This document shows, piece after piece, positions 59,868 to 64,000 of a stretch of DNA of 64,000 bases. A program made the position numbers and the translations under genes. The notes below the pieces were generated by a model, which ran no database searches, was not told the DNA's origin, and saw only the letters and a list, made by a program, of their open reading frames with translations. Origin of the DNA: Tetmemena sp. SeJ-2015 (Eukaryota > Ciliophora > Spirotrichea > Sporadotrichida > Oxytrichidae); the NCBI GenBank assembly GCA_027382625.1, contig JAJKFJ010022712.1:20437-84436 (forward strand). Direction: 5' to 3'. How positions within the stretch are numbered: position 1 is the first letter of the stretch; each line of letters begins with the position of its first letter.

Positions 59868-62800
59868 TTGGTCTCTCTTGGAGGAGCTCCATGATTTAAT
59901 CTATATAATATTTAATATTTTCAATCGTGTGTACCTATTTAAGTCGCAGGTCAATGTGATGTAAGTGAGTTGGAAGCTGGACTCGATTCTGCTTCTCTTA
60001 TACTTTTCATTACTCCGTGACAGAATATATGAAATATCATCCTTCCTTCTCTTAAGGTTCAGTAGTCTCACAGGCGAAGGTAGATTATTTTCTAAACTTA
60101 CTCCCTTGGTAGGCTACATTGCTGCTAGGTCCGCATATATATAGCTGTTTGTATTTCATTCATCTTTCCTTGCGATCTCTATTTGAAGTATTTCTATCAT
60201 TTGTTATCAAAATATTACAGAACTAGGATGAAGCGGAGTAGGAGGAGCATTGGTTTAGAAGGAGAGCGCACAAGTGGCGAACACTATCGCTTCTGACACA
60301 ACCACACTGTTCCTTCAATCATCGTGTGTGAAGGCCTCGCTGGGTCCGCCTCAGGGCGCCTTGCACACGCATCAATCATGATAGCTATGTATTCTTCGAC
60401 CTCAATCGTGACATTCACCTAGTAGAGCAGTAGCGCGCAGCTCTTTTGGCACGGTTATCACGAGAGACTATACTAATCTTATCTATCTTAATCCAAAATA
60501 TCGACTCAAGTGGATCCTTCTGGCGTAACTCGAGAGCAAGCCGTCGGGCAGCCCATTGCTCAGCCTCTTCACCTAGTCCTAGATAACGGAATTACGCGTC
60601 CTAGCGCAGTCCCTTCGACGAGTAGCTAGCTGTTAAAATTAGATGACGACAGGGCACATCACCTTAGATCCTTTATTCCGCTACTGAAGGTTCTTCCCTC
60701 TTTCAATACATGACTAAGAGAGAGAGAGAGAATAAGGAATTAAAAGAAGGATATAGAGTGTGTTTCGCTTCATTCTTTAATTGCTTGGTATTATACTTCT
60801 CAATTAATACCAGCGAACAGTATGTCTAGCACAATATTCATATTGAGAATGTCTAATCTAAAACATATGCAAGGAGTAAGTTTGAAACCCTTTCCGAAGA
60901 GTCCAGATCATGCTTCTTAGGTGCGGGCGAGCTAATAGAGCCAAATCTTAAGCTAGTCCACTCGAGGCGGAGGTTCAGAGCGCGGTATTCGACGACTGCC
61001 ACAAAGTTAGGGACGGTTCGTCGAAGAGCTCACCTGATGAAGGCGCTTCTCTCATCAAGGCGCTGCAGCACCCTTGATCCACGTGTATTCTTTAAACTAT
61101 AATCTATTAGAAGTTTGCTATATTTCTCAGAGAATGGTTCCAGAGAATACTTTCTCGGGTGTATGTGTAATTATAACTGTCACAGACAGACACAAGATGA
61201 GAGGCCTTGGAGAGGCACGAATCTGATTATAATGTAAGGAGTTGATATCTTTGGTTGACAATATATACGTCAGAATAACCTTCGAGAGAGGAGTTACAGC
61301 ACCCGGGAATCACTTCTCTAATGACTAGGGAGTACTGATAATACCAATGTATCGAAAGTAATAGCGAGTTTTACGAAGGATCAGTTTGTCTTGACGAAAG
61401 GAAGTGGGAATATTGCGAGAAGACGTAACTCTCGCCGCACGCTCCCAGGTCAAGTACTTCACCATTGTAATAGGACAGACTAAGTTCAGAGCCTCTCATG
61501 TGAGATGGAGAGAGAATCGCATTGGGAACCGGAACTTTCGATTTTCCAGTCTTCTCCTCCTACAGCACATCAGACACGAAACACAAATGAAGAGTGGGAC
61601 ATAGAGTCCACCTCCTAACTAGTTGCAGAGGTAGCTGGCGGCTTCGTACTATATCCGCGCACTCAGCGAGAAACGCCTCCTATCAACATCGACGAGAAGC
61701 TCGCTATAGTCGGATAGCCTCACTGGAGCGCGCAAGGATGGGATGCACTTTCTACCGAGTGCATCACTCCCCTCCTGTAGCACAGGCGTGAGAGATACTG
61801 CTCATCACGCGCTTTATTCGTGGCCGCAGTCTACTCCTCGATAGTGTGATTAAGCATATTCCTCGTGACCATGGGCGCCTGGCTAACCGGCATATGGACT
61901 CACGATCGGGCTGAGTGAAAAATTCGTGCATCAGGAAATATCAAAAGACGCCTATAGGAATATACCTCGAAGCATTGGACCGCATCATATTTACCATTCA
62001 ATTACAACTAACTTGAATGCTCGAAGAGAGAGCAACCCATTGTGATCTGAGGATGTAATCCATTTCCACTGAGGCATTCTTAAGCTCACGATAACGCCAC
62101 CTTACCACCATGACCAGTCCAGGAGTACACTCGGAGATAAGCAGTATGCTTCTCCTTGGCTGCTCAAGCAGATACAAAGTGATGATATACTTAGGGCCGT
62201 ACTAATTCCAGCTTGCCCCTGTCGAGAGAATCTTCGCAGCGATCAAGCGGGACGCCAGGATAAGACTACCTGCTCAGAGTAGAGCTGAGTTTGTATCCTG
62301 GTTCCAGCTGCACGTTGATTCGCTCTCATGGAACTGGATTGAGGCCAGCTTCTTGAGTTGCCTACGCTATGCTCTCGATGCTCTTGAGTTGCGCAGATTG
62401 TGAGTAATTCCTCGCTCCACCATGAGAGCAGCCTCCAGGCATTTCGCAGACTTGCTGCAGAAGAGGCATAGGCAGGCTTGACCAAGGCGGGTTACTCCAA
62501 GTGCAGCGCTTTCCTAGTGGAACGGAAAATAGGATAGACACCCACAAAGATCGGCAGTAGGTGACCTTCGGCGGCCGCTAATGAGTCTCGAATCGGAGAG
62601 GGGCCTGCATACTTTGGAATGACTCTTTCAAGAGGTCTCAAATCTTGATTGCTCATTCAATCCTGAAATTTGCGAACCTCCACTACAACTTCACTGGCCA
62701 CGTCCTTTCAGAGATTCTGATAACAGAAGACTCCAACTTGAAGCGATCCCTCACCTCCATGCGATCATGCTCCTAGAGGGGGTGATCAGACAGCATCAGT

Positions 62801-63850
62801 GGTTCCTTCCCTCGGGGAGGTCTGACGGTGGGAAGCCCACGGCCCTCTAAGAGGCTTTCACAGGCACACAAGAAAGACGAATAGGGCGAGGTTCCCTCCA
62901 GACCTGATTAGCTTTAAGCGGCTGGACCATCCCTCGCTCGGATATCGATCCCTTCCACCTTCGCACTCTGCTCTGCAAGTCAATTTAGACTAGATATCCC
63001 CTTATAAAAGTAAAAACTCTTGGGATCTCTAGCAGCGCTCTCGTGCGTAGGAGGAGAGCCAGTAGAATCCCCAGGATTTGTACTACCCTCATATCTGTAG
63101 CCTCGGAGTGCTCGGAGGCTTCTCAACGTATTGGTGATTGGAGCAAGTCTAGCTTCAGAGAATTGAAGAGGTCTACTTCTGTGGAAGTTAATGTCCTTAT
63201 GCAATCGGTGAATGGGTGTTCAGACTCCGGAGGGTAGTAGGCATGATTGGTAATTGAAATAGATCTACTGTCGTTCGATTAGGCTGCCTGAGAGTCTGGT
63301 GCATGGATTACGTAATAAGAGCTCTTCACCTTCGAGGGAGCGGATTGGCTAATCAATCTTGGATCTTGAGGTTCCATGCTCTGCTTATTGTAGAGCCCTC
63401 CCCAAAGAAGAAGCTGGATAACCTCAGGCTGTCCGAAGTACCATTTCAGGATTGTGTTTCGCCAAATACAGGGGCCCCGCACTGGAAGCCCTAGCGTTCT
63501 GTTTTCAGATTGCTGATTGATGTCTCCCATCTTGAGTGTTGTTAAACCCCAGAACGGCAATCTTGGATTTCCCCTGATTTGACGCCCTATAAATTTTTAG
63601 AGTTACAAATGAGGAAGGGCATTGGCTTTCCGCAAGCGGAAACCGTAGAACAATCAGCCTTGGTGAGCTGAGGAGTATGATATTATCGAGCCTCAACCAG
63701 GGCCCCTAACCACTTTCCATTGGTGCTTTATTAATCTCAATCAATTTCCCCACTAAGGAGCGCTACTTTCCAAGGATCATTGATTCAGAGCTTCTTTGCT
63801 ACTTTGAATCCCAACCTCTCTGAGTAGAATTGGAACTGAGTTTGGAAAAA

Positions 63851-64000
63851 TTTTATTATTATTAACCTAATCGCTGCCTGCTTATTAAGGCAATTCCTTA
63901 ATCTCTGAATATTTAATTTGAGATCTGTGTCTATTTAAAACAATAGTTAATTAATTTTACTTTCACCAAAATATGTTTAAATTTTTTAAAAAAATTTTTT
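63851..64000. other. Return to AT-rich DNA
   Basis: Composition drops back to the AT-rich level of the first 50 kb, so the GC-richer block has a fairly sharp right edge. No gene supported. Confidence 0.5.

Larger units (their letters stand above)
57000..63850. other. GC-richer block with broken reading frames
   Basis: About half G+C by eye, against roughly a quarter to a third in the first 50 kb. Short stretches look coding but break every 50-100 bases. Examples are plus-strand ALSGEYPSDDEEAKAHGLMV (~58128-58190), minus-strand SKSAKCLEAALMVERGITHN (~62455-62395) and minus-strand KIYRASNQGKSKIAVLGFNN (~63595-63535). TAG within these frames fits Gln, so they appear to be of ciliate-code origin. 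Old transposons or a low-accuracy read are both possible. The clearest gene is listed separately. Confidence 0.35.

Overview
The window looks like germline (micronuclear) DNA of a spirotrich ciliate, most likely an Oxytricha/Stylonychia-type hypotrich. Three things support this. The DNA is very AT-rich for the first ~50 kb. Reading frames only make sense if TAA and TAG are read as glutamine with TGA as the main stop: paralogues repeatedly have TAG where a Gln fits. Genes are interrupted by short (16-50 bp) AT-rich segments bounded by short direct repeats of variable sequence (AATT, ATGTA, TATGT, TTAA, TAGTT, TTGTTG, CATTC, ACC), and removing the segment plus one repeat copy restores the frame. 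That is the signature of internal eliminated sequences (IESs) and pointers between macronuclear-destined segments (MDSs). Standard ORF calling therefore shows only fragments, and the gene extents here were rebuilt by eye from frame and paralogue comparison.

Layout. 1-974: 3' end of a member of a large two-TM membrane protein family, called here the FGFP family. 1490-5782: a long gene resembling Integrator subunit 7. About 5840-8830: a multi-pass membrane protein gene. 9526-10098: a small gene with a canonical intron. 10213-10825 (minus): a fragment of a diverged FGFP member. 10927-11148: a pure poly-T/poly-A junction. 12141-17037: FGFP gene A. 17.35-19.2 kb: a repeat cluster with inverted copies around a minus-strand ORF. 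19343-33133: FGFP genes B and C. 33756-34920 (minus): an unrecognised gene. 35133-47357: FGFP genes D and E, a second copy of the B+C block, with a complete opposite-strand gene (H) nested inside D. 48.3-49.4 kb: a degraded copy of the transposon-like insert found in B. 50385-50990: start of FGFP gene F, after which sequence similarity almost vanishes. 51-57 kb: no clear genes. 57-63.8 kb: a GC-richer block with short broken frames and one better-supported minus-strand gene at 59.3-59.9 kb. The last ~150 bases are AT-rich again.

The main theme is a tandemly expanded family of FGFP membrane proteins. Each has an N-terminal motif and TM segment, an ectodomain with conserved Trp-Trp-Cys and Cys motifs, a second TM segment, and a long basic C-terminal region. 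The paralogues let IES gain, loss and pointer change be read directly, and show copy-specific insertions: a transposon-like relic in B, a 608-bp palindromic element with a 9-bp target duplication in C, a GC-richer insert in C, and a nested gene in D. Sequence quality seems poor in two places (about 48.3-50.1 kb and after ~51 kb), so claims there are weak.
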